Assembly (NCBI RefSeq): GCF_027579695.1
Contig: NC_083582.1
Span: 943,378 to 1,007,377, forward strand
DNA: 64,000 bases
From: Neoarius graeffei
Lineage: Eukaryota > Chordata > Actinopteri > Siluriformes > Ariidae
Reading direction: 5' to 3'
Made by a program: the position numbers and the translations under genes. Below the pieces are notes generated by a model, which worked only from the letters and a program-made list of their open reading frames with translations, had not been told where the DNA came from and ran no database searches. Below are positions 11,901 through 21,076 of the stretch, in pieces (the stretch's first letter is position 1; each line of letters starts with the position of its first letter).

Positions 11901-11985
11901 TTTACTGTTTTTGTTTTTACTTCTGTAAAGCACATTGAACTGCCATTGTGTATGAAATGTGCTATATAAATAAACTTGCCTTGCC
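8970..11985 (+). mobile_element. L2-clade LINE copy F, nearly full reverse-transcriptase part
   Basis: A 3.0-kb, 5'-truncated L2 element starting within the endonuclease domain: YRPPRHSAKVFLEEF near 9160, SGDFNLHVDN near 9256, HTLDLVITKG near 9375, SDHFCVFFDV near 9439. An open reverse-transcriptase frame follows (9575-11650), then a T-rich 3' UTR ending AAATAAACTTGCCTTGCCTTG. It is flanked by TTGAAT (8964-8969 and 11986-11991), read as the target-site duplication. It interrupts L2 copy E. Between endonuclease and RT there is one frame change near 9545, so the copy is not intact. Confidence 0.92.
9575..11650 (+). CDS. L2 LINE ORF2, reverse transcriptase and C-terminal part (691 codons)
   Basis: This is the longest open frame in the window. 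Starting from residue 1 it shows the post-endonuclease linker (residues 1-210). The RT then follows: [20 protein letters not shown] near 250-270, FQSGFHANHSTETALIKVIN near 288-308, [13 protein letters not shown] with the first catalytic aspartate near 323-335, GVPQGSILGPLLFNLY near 385-400, and CYADDTQIYF with the catalytic YADD (codons at 10820-10831) near 416. The thumb/C-terminal block (LQLVQNAAARVLTR, LHWLPVSYRIDFKALLL, FKSRLKTKLFSDAFL) ends at the stop. Its start is not a true start: the protein should be fused to the endonuclease encoded just upstream, from which it is separated by one frame shift. A young-looking but 5'-truncated copy. Whether any RNA is made is unknown. Confidence 0.88.
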   Translation: MSDSVDDLLEIFNLNMTQIMDDIAPFKIKRVNDKQKAPWKQHPAVKLLKRECRKTERKWRKSKLHIHYQIHKEMLCNYNYEIRKARQSFFSNIISRNMNNARVLFSTVEKLTNPPPQLAPELLSVNKCNEFASFFKGKIDKIRQNIPHNISQLQKIEKLQSPMTQIDNFNTMSEFCLIDYETLEKTVQNLSSSTSELDILPTNFLKSVLHLIITDVLQIINTSLETGVVPVSLKKAIVKPLLKKNNLDPSVLNNYRPISNLPFIGKILEKIVFNQLTAFLISNSHFDNFQSGFHANHSTETALIKVINDIRLNTDAGKTSVLVLLDLSAAFDTVDHNILLYRLEHWVGLTGKVINWLNSYLKDRSFFVTLGNCSSTSMSLTCGVPQGSILGPLLFNLYMLPLGQIINKNSILYHCYADDTQIYFALSPNDYAPLECLYQCIDQINSWMSQNFLQLNTDKTEVILFGKKDERLRITTILDTKGIKTKEMVKNLGVFIDSELNFDSHMKAITKTAFYHLKNISKLRGLMSKNDLEKLIHAFISSRVDYCNGLFTGLPKKTIKRLQLVQNAAARVLTRTKRTEHITPILRSLHWLPVSYRIDFKALLLVCKSLNGTGPNYLSDMLQRPNPIKSTRSKQKNLLLKPVVKTKCGEAAFSYYAVQLWNQLPEDIKNAPAVGSFKSRLKTKLFSDAFL

Positions 11986-11991
11986 TTGAAT

Positions 11992-12165
11992 ACGATGAGA
12001 TAAAGGTAACTTCAGATTGTCGAAGTGTGACCAAATTTTCTATATTTAATCTGAATGTTAGTATGAGAACAAGAGTGTGACCACCATCGTGGGTCAGTTG
12101 TATGATGCTCTGATTCACCCCTACTGAATCTAGAATGGACACGAACGCTGTTTGCAGAGGACCTT
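11992..12165 (-). mobile_element. L2 copy E, segment 3 (endonuclease part, inverted)
   Basis: The minus strand encodes an endonuclease C-terminal stretch: SILDSVGVNQSIIQLTHDGG, then HTLVLILTFRLNIENLVTLR. It continues copy E after the insertion of copy F (duplicated TTGAAT). At about 12165 the sequence switches to a plus-strand L2 segment with no spacer. Confidence 0.8.
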
Positions 12166-12440
12166 CTGGGTAAAATATTCAAACTATTAATGTAAAGCCA
12201 GACAATCTGATAAATAACTCTGTAGATAACAATATAACTGTATCATATCAACAATTAGAATGTTTTACTCCTCTTAGACTGAACTAATTTTATTAATTTC
12301 TTCATCAAAATAATCAACTTGTGAATTAGACCAGTTACCTGACTGTTCAAACAGATAATACCAGAATCAATCAAACCTTTTCTAAAAAATAATCAATTCT
12401 TCCCTTAGCACTGGCTATGTACCCAAATCCTTTAAACCTT
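12166..12440 (+). mobile_element. L2 copy G, segment 1
   Basis: Plus-strand match to the L2 linker (38000-38250 in copy D), including GATAACAATATAACTGTATC and a block ending CCCAAATCCTTTAAACC, which encodes the motif before the RT fingers. Several indels. It shares the GATAACAATATAACTGTATC variant with the inverted copy E, so E and G may be one element. Confidence 0.75.
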
Positions 12441-13238
12441 GTTCATTTCTGTTTCTGGTTGAGAGTACATCGCGCGCATTCTGGCTGCCACTTCTCACCC
12501 GAGCATTTTTTTCCTTCTTTCCCTTCTTTGTGTTTGTGTAGTTTGTTTTTGCTTGAGTGTTTTTGTCCGCCAGTTGTGGTGTAGCTCTGGATCCAGTTTT
12601 GGGCGTCAGTTCCCTCCAGGCCTTGGATCGCTGTGGGTGATGCCTATGCTCCTAGCTACTGTATGGACTGCAGAGAGCTCATTGCTCATTTTAACATCAT
12701 GGTTGTCCAGTGGTCTGTGCAGCAGTGCTTTAGTGCTTGATGTGGTGTTCCAAGCTATGTTGCTTGGTGGTGTCGAGGCGGTTGTGCAGGCGGTTTGGGA
12801 CATACCAGCGCTCTGCATAGCGGTGCATCTGTGCTGGCTTTGTGGATCCATAGCGTAGTGTTCCAAGTGATGTTGCCTGGCAGCGGCGTGGCGGCTGTGC
12901 TCGCAGTGTGGGACTTGTTTTCATGCGCCTTTTGGTGGGACTGTGGCTGCTATACCATTGGAATGACATCCTGACCTCTATTTGGTGGACTTTCTTTTTT
13001 TCCCTCTATAAATGTAAACCAACCTTGGGTTTTGAGAAAGGCGCAATATAAATTGAACTTATTATTATCTCATCTCATCTCATCTCATTATCTCTAGCCG
13101 CTTTATCCTGTTCTACAGGGTCGCAGGCAAGCTGGAGCCTATCCCAGCTGACTACGGGCAAAAGGCGGGGTACACCCTGGACAAGTCACCAGGTCATCAC
13201 AGGGAACTTATTATTAATTATTATTATTATTATTATTA
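12441..13238. mobile_element. Non-LTR element 3' fragment inserted in L2 copy G
   Basis: This block separates the L2 sequence ending TTTAAACCTTG from its continuation AAACTTGCAGTTATC. It has no convincing reading frame and ends with GAAAGGCGCAATATAAATTG followed by a TTA-rich tail, a retroelement 3'-end pattern on the plus strand. A V-SINE is nested in the tail at 13068-13204. The family is not determined. Confidence 0.5.
13068..13204 (-). mobile_element. V-SINE fragment (5'-truncated)
   Basis: Minus-strand 3' part of the SINE family also seen at 38818, 55855 and 60490. It has (TGAGA)n tail units and the TAGAGATAATGAG end, then the GGGATAGGCTCCAGCTTGCC and CTTGTCCAGGGTGTACCCCG blocks. Flanked by a duplicated AACTTATTATTA (13056-13067 and 13205-13216). 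Confidence 0.9.
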
Positions 13239-13672
13239 AACTTGCAGTTATCAAACCCCTGATTAAAAAAACCTGACCTCGACCCCTGTCACCTGTCCAA
13301 TTGCAAGCCAATATCAAACCTCCCCTTTATCTCCAAGATCCTAGAAAAAGTTGTTGCACAGCAGTTATGCTCATATTTACCGTAAGGATAACATCCATGA
13401 AATGTATCAGTCAGGATTTAGACCTCATCATAGCACAGAGACAGCTCTGGTTAAAGTAGTAAATGACCTACTGTTGGTATCTGATCAGGGCTGTGTCTCG
13501 CTGCTTGTGTTGCTTGACCTTAGTGCAGCATTTTTTCAGCTTAATTAACTGAACTGTTATCAGTTTGTTGATGTAAATGGTGATTTTTTTTCTATGCATA
13601 CTACAGTAAAGTTTGGTGTTCCACAAGGTTCTGTCTTAGGCCTACTTCTTTTTTCTTTATATATGCTACCTC
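13239..13672 (+). pseudogene. L2 copy G, segment 2, reverse-transcriptase fingers and palm
   Basis: Resumes the L2 reading with [13 protein letters not shown] sequence, a degraded [17 protein letters not shown] motif, the [17 protein letters not shown] block at 13425-13475 and [11 protein letters not shown] at 13502-13535. It then jumps (deletion) to YVDVNGDF-like and [16 protein letters not shown] sequence at 13560-13650. It stops abruptly at about 13672 without the catalytic YADD block or a 3' tail. Confidence 0.8.
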
Positions 13673-14412
13673 ACAAGCCTGTGTTTGTGTGATTTGTAGC
13701 TTTGGGATTTTTGGTTCCTTGATTATTTGTGCTCGATAAAAGGTTTCCACATTTGCACTCACCTCAGTATCTAATCACAACAGAGCCTCGGTTATTGGTG
13801 TTAGTCAGTACAAAACGTTCAATAAAACATACAGTAATATGTTAAACAGTCTATGCAGATGCACAGACAGACAAAAAGAAAGACAGATAGACAGACAGTG
13901 ACAGACAAACCTCACGCCCAACATGCCTCATTTCTGCTTTATTTTATTTAGAAAATATCATATTTTTAGCTCAACATTCAAATCAGATCAGTGTGTCTGA
14001 TCAGTGTGATTTTGTATACTGTAGTAAAGAATACAGATTGATACAGCATGAGGATGAAACACTGACAGATATACACTCAGCTTCACACTGAACCTGGCTG
14101 TAATGAAGCACAGGGGTGGGACGATACAATACCTGTATGATATAATACACATTCTGATAACCATCATCACTTTATATGATAAATCCAGTTCAGATTTCCT
14201 GATCATAGTACATTGATATATCATCCCCTGATCTCACTGTTGCATAATGCTAATGCTAATGTAGCATAATGCTAACTATAGCCATCACAAAATATATCAT
14301 CCCAGCCCACTTTCAAATTGAAAGACAGAGTGATGTCATTTCCTGATATAGAAAAGTATGGAGCATTATTATTTCAACAAAACGTTTCTCTGATTTTTAA
14401 CAAGTGATCACA

Positions 14413-14449
<37 letters not shown>

Positions 14450-14940
14450 GTTATAAAAATAAATCTTATTTGTTACATTTTAATTACTTTTTAAATTATG
14501 ATGCATCAAAAGCAGGATCTATACTCTCACACTCACCTGTCTGTCTCTCTGTCCGTTGTGGACCAATGATGGTGTTTATGTGACCTGTAAGGAATACTGT
14601 AGGCCATGGTGTTTATGGTCCACAGTGGACTAATAATAGAGTTCTATCATCTCAAAATATAACCAAAATCAGAGATTTCTTGTCAAAACAATACTTAGAC
14701 AAGTCATTTGTGCATTTAATTTGAATAGAATTAATGACTGTAACGGTCTCCTGACTGGACGCCTCTGGCTTACTCATTAGGGATAAATTAAAATTTTATA
14801 TCCAGACATTCTATAAAGCCAATTTATGAAAGTTTCCACTGTTAAGTGGGACATAAATAAAGCTGAATTCAACTGAACTTAGCAAAACTGAGTCAAACGA
14901 CACTGCCAGAGTTCTCACTGAAACTAAAAGGAAGGAACTG
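13673..14940. other. Gene-free stretch with an L2 3'-tail remnant and a TG run
   Basis: No coding signal. (TG)n lies at about 14418-14443. Positions 14775-14880 resemble an L2 3' UTR end on the plus strand (ATTAGGGATAAATTA ... ATAAATAAAGCTGAATTC). The rest is unassigned AT-rich sequence. Confidence 0.5.
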
Positions 14941-15179
14941 GGGGTGGTAAAACAGAGCAACTGGACTTGCTTGAAGATTCTTGAAGACGTTTCACCTCTC
15001 ATCCGAAAGGCTTCTTCAGTTCTGTCTGACAAATAGGGAGTATCAGGTATTTATCCTCTCATGGATGAAAAGCAATCCTAAGGTGTCGTTGAGTCATCCT
15101 GTTGGTGTGGGTCACTGGGGGCTGGGTGTGAACGGCCTAGAGAGTCATTGGGGTGATCAGTGGGTTGTTGGTCCTCTCT
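14941..15179 (-). repeat. Penelope pLTR, left inverted copy
   Basis: Reverse complement of 16854-17092 with few differences (for example GGTGGTAAAACAGAGCAACT against AGTTGCTCTCTTTTACCACC). It carries the conserved TTGAAGACGTTTCACCTCTC / ATCCGAAAGGCTTCTTCAG block. It belongs to the minus-strand partial copy. Confidence 0.88.
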
Positions 15180-15181
15180 TG

Positions 15182-15624
15182 CCCCTTTTCCACCAAAGCA
15201 GTTCCAGGGCTGGTTCGGGGCCAGTGCTTAGTTTGGAACCGGGTTTTCTGTTTCCACTGACAAAGAACCGGCTCTGGGGCCAGAAAAACCGGTTCCAGGC
15301 TAGCACCAACTCTTTGCTGGGCCAGAGGAAAGAACCGCTTACATCAGCGGAGGGGGGGGGGGGGGACGGAGTTGTTAAGACCAACAACAATAGCAAGACC
15401 GCGAAAGGTCGCCATTTTTAAGCAATGAGAAGCAGCAGCTGTACAAACGCGAAGTCATCCATTATTATTATTGTTGTTGTTGCTGCTTCTTCTTCTCTGT
15501 GTTGTTGTTGCTTCAATGTTCGTGCCAAGGTTTATGCAAATGCAGCGACGTAACTGACGTATACAGCGACATAATGATGTGGCTCCCCTTAGCACCCTGA
15601 GCTATGGAAAAGCAAACTGGTTCT
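15182..15624. mobile_element. MITE, second CCCCTTTTCCACC copy, one end missing
   Basis: Begins CCCCTTTTCCACCAAAGCAG and matches the MITE at 5677-6236 in the opposite orientation. It breaks off inside the far arm at ...AAACTGGTTCT, so one inverted repeat is lost. It includes a 15-G run (15351-15365). Located between the left pLTR and the inverted Penelope coding fragment. Confidence 0.8.
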
Positions 15625-15715
15625 GTACCTGCAGTTCTGAAGTGTTTTCTTGATGTGATTTTGCTCCTTCTCTTTTCCCTCTAGCGTTGTAGGAATGTTC
15701 TGAGCCCTGTGTTGC

Positions 15716-15948
15716 AAGGTTTTGATTTTAATCCAGGTGTCATCCACATATCTGAACCAATGACTGGGAGCAACTCCTGAAAAAGTGGTTAAAGTGGTCA
15801 AAGCTTTATGTTCCACTTCCCCCATGTATACAATCTATACATGGAGGAAGTGGAATATAAAGCTTTGACCACTTTTCAGGAGTTGCTCCCAGCCACTGGT
15901 TCAGATATGTGGATGACACCTGGGTTAAAATCAAAACCCATAAGGTGG
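15716..15948. repeat. Palindrome, arms about 110 bases, 5-base spacer
   Basis: The left arm ends ...CCCCATGTATA at 15830, the spacer is CAATC (15831-15835), and the right arm starts TATACATGG at 15836. Both arms encode the same RYVDDTW region on opposite strands. A few mismatches and a small duplicated GTGGTTAAA in the left arm are visible. Confidence 0.9.
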
Positions 15949-16954
15949 AAGCCTTCTCTAAGCACATCAATGCAGTGGATGTCAACATCAATTTCACTCA
16001 GGAGGACGTCAGTGGGAATAATCTAGCCTTCTTGGATTGTGATATACACATTAGACAAGACTTAGCATCGAGGTCTACCAGAAACCCACACACACAGACC
16101 AGTATCTACTCTTCGACTCTCACCACCCACTGGAACACAAATTGGGGGTCATTAGGACCTTGCAACACAGGGCTCAGAAGATTCCTACAATGCTAGAGGG
16201 AAAAGAGAAGGAGCAAAATCACATTAAGAAAGCACTTCAGAACTGCAGGTATCCCAACTGGGCTTTCTTCAAGAGCAGAAAAAGGAACAGAACGGACAAG
16301 GAGGATAACAGGAACAAACACAAGAACATTGTCATTCCCTACATTTCTGGTCTATCTGAGAAACTCAGGAGGATCTTCTACAAACACAACATTCCGGTAC
16401 ATTTCAGACCCAGTAACACCCTGAAGCAGAAACTGGTCCACCCTAAGGACAGAATACCCAGACACAAACAGGATAACATAGTGTATGCAATTCAGTGCAG
16501 TGAGGAATGCACGAACTCGTATATTGGAGAAACAAAATAACCGCTTCACAGGCGCATGGCTCAACACAGGAGAGCCAGTTCCTCAGGCCAGGACTCTGCT
16601 GTCTATCTTCATCTTAACAACAAAGGACACTCATTTCAGGATTGCAACATACGCATTTTAGCCAGAGAGGATCGTTGGTATGAGCGAGGAGTTAAAGAAG
16701 CCATTTTTGTCAACCTGGAACAGTCATCACTGAACAGAGGTGGGGGTCTAAGACATCATTTATCAGCCACCTACAATGCAGTCCTTGGCACACTTCCCAG
16801 ACAACTGAATGCACACCAAAACCCAGCTGTTTTCAGTGACTCACAGGAGGACAGAGAGAACCAACAACCCACTGATCACCCCAACAACTCTCTAGGCCGT
16901 TCACACCCAGCCCCCGGTGACCCACACCAACAGGATGACTCAACGACACCTTAG
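15836..16954 (+). pseudogene. Penelope-like RT C-terminal part plus GIY-YIG endonuclease
   Basis: The frame opens just before the RT catalytic motif RYVDDTWVKI (tatgtggatgac at 15906-15917) and runs through an RT thumb-type region (LAFLDCDIHIRQD). After a frame change near 16140 it reads TLQHRAQKIPTMLEGKEKEQ, LSEKLRRIFYKHNIPVHFRP, then VYAIQCSEECTNSYIGETK, which is the GIY-YIG motif. One in-frame TAA (16538-16540) follows directly; the same frame continues with PLHRRMAQHRRASSSGQDSA and a HLNNKGHSFQDC block to 16954. The fingers and the upstream half of the RT are absent because the palindrome begins there. This is a retroelement enzyme remnant: one frameshift, one nonsense codon, 5' truncation. 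Confidence 0.9.
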
Positions 16955-17092
16955 GATTGCTTTTCATCCATGAGAGGATAAATACCTGATACTCCCTATT
17001 TCTCAGACAGAACTGAAGAAGCCTTTCGGATGAGAGGTGAAACGTCTTCAAGAATCTTCAAGCAAGTCCAGTTGCTCTCTTTTACCACCCAC
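16854..17092 (+). repeat. Penelope pLTR, right copy
   Basis: Inverted partner of 14941-15179. Near 17026-17050 it contains CGGATGAGAGGTGAAACGTC, which resembles a hammerhead-ribozyme core (CUGAUGA ... GAAAC ... GUC) with a change in the first box. Penelope-like elements are known to carry such motifs in their pLTRs; activity here is not shown. Confidence 0.8.
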
Positions 17093-18010
17093 AGTTTACT
17101 ATGACCTGGATGACTGAGAATCTTCACAGACATAAAAGGAGGGAAGATATTGTGCTCGTTCTGAAAACCCTCCCCTTGTTCTCAGTGTCTGTCAGTGTCT
17201 GTGTATTCAAGGAGTATTTTATATTAATTTCAAAATAGTTCTTCTCTAATATAAATAATAACATGGATGAAGACCAATATCCCTGTCAGATATGATCAAG
17301 CAAAATGTCAGCTGGACATGCAGAAGGTAAATACTAAAGCACGGAGAAGCGGCTTTTAGCGTTTAAATTACCGTTAAATGGAACTAAACATCACAGAGCA
17401 TCAGAAGCTCACCGACATTACATAAATAAACCAATGTTTCAATCTGCTAAACACACACACACACAGCTTCAAAATGATTTAGAATAAAATAAACGGGAAC
17501 AGTAGCAATCATTAACGAAGCACAGCAGTTAGATAGTACTACAATTCTACAGATGACATCAAAGTAGTGATATCGTTTCCTGTTTGTTAATGACATCACT
17601 AACAGAAGCATAGGTGGGTTTCTTTGACAACCTGACAGCACACATGAGAACCCAGTCTGTCCATCACCGTGAAAGAAAGGATAAACTTTGACCTCTGACA
17701 TCAGTGTTTTTCAGCCTCCCTCCTCCTCCATGTTTCTTCATCATTTCAAAAATAAACTTTTTCCTATCATTTTTTAAATTTCTACTTTCCTAAGTGTGTG
17801 TGTGTGTGTGTGTGTGATGGAAATATTAAACAAACATGTACAGCAATCACACACAGTGGAATACTACATGAGGATTTAACCCTCTATCAATCACTCCATC
17901 TTCCCCTTTTCTAAACCTTCATCACGCTATCATTCCTGCATTTATCCATCTATCAGCCTTCACGCCACTGACCCTCTATCAGTCTATACCTTTATCCAAC
18001 TGTGTCCTTC

Positions 18011-18013
<3 letters not shown>

Positions 18014-18058
<45 letters not shown>
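18014..18058. repeat. (GA)n microsatellite
   Basis: About 22 GA units without interruption. Confidence 0.95.
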
Positions 18059-18060
<2 letters not shown>

Positions 18061-18468
18061 CTCCCCTAGCCCCTACACTGGGGAATCATGTGCACTATGT
18101 AGTGCACTAATACAGGGCACACTAGATCAGAGGGATGATCTGACCTGCACGGTTCCAGACTGCTGAGCTTAGAATTTTTTTGGACTTGTTTGTAGGAATT
18201 TTTGCACATCTTACAGTTTGTGAATAAAATGTGAATAAAATTGTGACTGACACACTTCCTACTGCCTAGTCGCTACTCTCGACTGTGTCCCTGAGACCCA
18301 GCATCCCTGTGGATCAGAGGCACAGACAGCGAGCAAGTACTCTTAAATATCTGTGCTTTAACACAATCACAAAAGTAAAAAAAAAAGGAAAGAAAGGCAA
18401 ACAAATCACATGACAGGACACAACTCAGGCGCCAGATTATAGTGAGGATGAAGGATAGAAGGGGAACA

Positions 18469-18495
18469 CCCCCCCCCCCCCCCCCCCCCCCCCCC
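18469..18495. repeat. Poly(C) run, 27 bases
   Basis: Uninterrupted C run (G on the minus strand, where it gives a poly-Gly false ORF). Run length may be a sequencing or assembly approximation. Confidence 0.9.
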
Positions 18496-18634
18496 ATGTG
18501 TGCTGATTCGTCCTTCTAAAGTGTCTCGGGGTGTTGAGCCACAGTGACTGGGCTGTGTTACAATCTTAAATTCGCTTTTTCACTCAGCTTTTAACAAAAA
18601 TATTCTCCATTCAAACAAAAACAACAAGTACATT

Positions 18635-18965
18635 TACACTCACTGTCTACTTTATTAGGAACACGTACATCATCTCATTCATGCAGTTATCCAATCAGCT
18701 GATCACGTGGCAGCAGCAGATACAGGTCAAGAGCTTCAGATAATGTTCAAATCAACATCAGAATGAAGAAAAAGTCTGATCTCTGTGACTTTGTTGGTAC
18801 CAGATGGTCTGGTTTGAGTTTTTCAGAACATTGAGCGACAGTTCTGTGGGTGGAAACAAATGCCTTGTTGATAAGAGAGATCAGAGGAAAACAGCCAGAT
18901 TGGTTCGAGCTGCCAGGAAGGATATAGTAACTCATATCATCACTCTTTACAACCATCGCAAATAG
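18635..18965 (+). pseudogene. Tc1-like transposase relic, N-terminal part
   Basis: The plus strand begins with the end-type sequence CACTGTCTACTTTATTAGGAACAC. Translation then recovers KKKSDLCDF near 18767 and, after frame changes, DQRKTARLVRAARKDIVTHI at about 18877-18935, which matches the DNA-binding half of a Tc1-like transposase family. No catalytic half is recognisable. Old and decayed. Confidence 0.65.
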
Positions 18966-19104
18966 AAAAGTATCTCAGTATGATTTAAAAAATCAGAACG
19001 TCAAGGGCGTAGGAGCTCATCTGGCCTGCCATCAAAACAACCCTGACGACCAAAACATCAAACAGAACTGAGATGTGAAAGTGTGAGAGAGGACCAACCT
19101 CCAC

Positions 19105-19712
19105 GACAAACTGTTTACAACGGGAACATCAACAAAGGACTCAATTTTGTTCCCCGAGTGAAGATCGACCCAAAACATCCATCAGAACTGAAATTGCATG
19201 ATAAATGAGAGGAGATACAATTCTAGTAAGATGAAAATGTGTTAAGTTGAACTAATTACAAATTTGGTGCAAAAAATTGATAATAACAATGAGCAAGTGT
19301 TGTGCAGAAGGTTGAGTTCTTTCACATAAAAAAATATCAGAATTGAAATCCATTGAGAACTGAGGGAGGAGACGCAATTTAACTGAAAATAAACAAAGCT
19401 GTCAACAAAAAATGTTTACAACAAGAAAATCAAGAAACAAACGACCAAGTTTTGTTCCTCAAGGGAAGATCGATCCAAAACATCGATCAGAACTGGAATC
19501 AGATGAGAAATCAGAAAGGAGATACAATTCCAGTGAGAGGCCTGGAAAATTCATTAATTTGGCTTAATTAGTAACTCGTTAGCAAAAAATTTGATGAAAC
19601 GACGGCCAAGTTTTGTGTGGAGTGATGAGTTCTTTCAAACAAAACAATGGGAAATGGAAATCTGTGGAGAATCAACGGAGGAGACAGGATTTAACTGAAT
19701 TGTGGATGACGG
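19105..19712. repeat. Diverged tandem repeat, two ~300-bp units of A-B structure
   Basis: Unit 1 begins GTTTACAACGGGAACATCAA and unit 2 begins GTTTACAACAAGAAAATCAA at about 19414; they stay alignable for roughly 300 bases. Within each unit two ~150-bp halves are related: AAGTTTTGTTCCTCAAGG...CAGAACTGGAAT...GGAGATACAATT in half A, and AAGTTTTGTGTGGAGTGATG...GGAAATCTGTGGAG...GGAGACAGGATTTAACTG in half B. So the pattern is A-B-A-B. No coding potential seen. Confidence 0.75.
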
Positions 19713-20170
19713 ACGACAGACACCATGCCCTGGCAATAACTCATCGGCCTCATGGACAGAGGAGCTAAACATCTCAGAGTGATTATATGAGTTACTGTAC
19801 CCGTCCCGGCAGCTCAAACCAATCTGACCGTTTTCCTCTGGCCTCTCTTATGAACAGTGCTTAAACCGAGTTTTGTAAGGAGGGGAAGCTCTTGTTTACA
19901 GGTTACTGTCAATCATCAATGTCTTTCAAAGCATCTTTATTCACATCTCACAATTCACATATTAACTATACAGTCATTTCATTTTAATTCATGAGCTTCC
20001 AAACAGGACTGAGGGCGTCTTTCCTTCTCTCGCTACCAGTCACATGACCTGTTGACCTCCTCATCATGACCCACTTCCTGACCCACTTTGTTGGGTTCCA
20101 TGACTCTAATGGTGGGCCCACTGTGTTGATAAATATTACCGTATTTTTTTTAGAAAGGAAAATGACACCA

Positions 20171-20238
<68 letters not shown>

Positions 20239-21076
20239 CTTCTCAAGTCCTCTTCATTGTCAAATCTCATCTTTGCACTCATTCAGTCTTTAAGTGAATG
20301 AACAAATAATTATCTGAGTGAACTAAACAGCTGTCAGTTATCTGCTCAGATATTTTCCATTTATCCCACTGATACATTAACGACCGTCTCTCTTCTCGTC
20401 CCTCTGCGTACAATCTGATGAGTTCACCTTTATTCCTGGTTTTAGGCTTTATGTGGCTACTGCTAAAGTTCACCTGATTTCATCTCATTTACACAGTTTC
20501 TGATATATTTTCCTGAGAAGCTAAAAACAGCCTCTGATAATCTGCTTATTTCACCAAGTCAACACACCGCTCACCCTGGTCATCAGACAGCTCAGTAAAT
20601 AAACATAAAACTTTAGCTAACCCAGAGCTGAGCTTCTGAAAACTTTACAACGGAGCAAAATGATCTGACTGAATGATGGGCTGCTATTCGCCTCATTAGA
20701 GATCGTTACTGCGTGTGTTTGGTGACATCTGATCATTGATACCAGTGGCCTGTAAAATTTGTAACACTGTTTTGGGTGTAAAATTCATCTGAAATTTCTC
20801 TTCCGAGTCGTGATCGGGACTCAGACACAGTCTCAGTGTTTTAGTCTCAGCTGAAAGCACATCTGTTTTTTGGATATGGATAACTACATAAACGAGAAGG
20901 TGTACATGTTCTTATTAAAGTAGATGCTGAGTGCAAATTCCACTGTTTGTTAGAGAACCTAAAAATGCTCTCGAAGAACGCTAAACATTATAGTGTTTAA
21001 AACAGAACCTCGAATGTTACTGTTTGGAACAGAACCATATTATTATAACACAACTCTCGTCACTGTCACTCGCCAA
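19713..21076 (-). other. Probable sdk 3' UTR and downstream flank
   Basis: Lies immediately 3' of the sdk stop codon on the minus strand. TTTATT at 20429-20434 is an AATAAA on the transcript strand, 640 bases past the stop, and is a possible polyadenylation signal; others exist, for example near 19936. It contains an uninterrupted (TA)n at 20174-20232 and a 60-base L2 scrap at 20815-20875 (GACTCAGACACAGTCTCAGT). UTR length cannot be fixed from sequence alone. Confidence 0.35.
20174..20232. repeat. (TA)n microsatellite
   Basis: About 29 TA units, giving a poly-Ile/Tyr false ORF. Confidence 0.95.

Larger units (their letters stand above)
14941..17092 (+). mobile_element. Penelope-like retroelement with inverted terminal repeats
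   Basis: The interior encodes a reverse-transcriptase YVDD block followed by a GIY-YIG endonuclease, the diagnostic combination of Penelope-like elements. The two ends (14941-15179 and 16854-17092) are inverted copies of each other, as is usual for the pLTRs of this class. The left half also contains an inverted, internally deleted duplicate of the coding region (15625-15830), forming a long palindrome with the main copy, and a MITE (15182-15624). So this is a rearranged head-to-head pair of 5'-truncated copies, not one clean element. Confidence 0.88.
17093..18634. other. Gene-free stretch with microsatellites
   Basis: I see no coding region or recognisable transposon. Short (CA)n near 17452-17465, (TG)n at about 17793-17816, (GA)n at 18014-18058 and a C run at 18469-18495. 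ORFs here are low-complexity artefacts. Confidence 0.6.

Noticed and set aside
12553..12858. 101-codon plus-strand frame
   Set aside because: Leu/Ser-rich, no motif, inside a retroelement 3' fragment, with an overlapping frame of similar length on the other strand.
19105..19712. CRISPR-like array
   Set aside because: Units are ~150-300 bases and diverged along their whole length; the host is a vertebrate; no short identical repeats with unique spacers.
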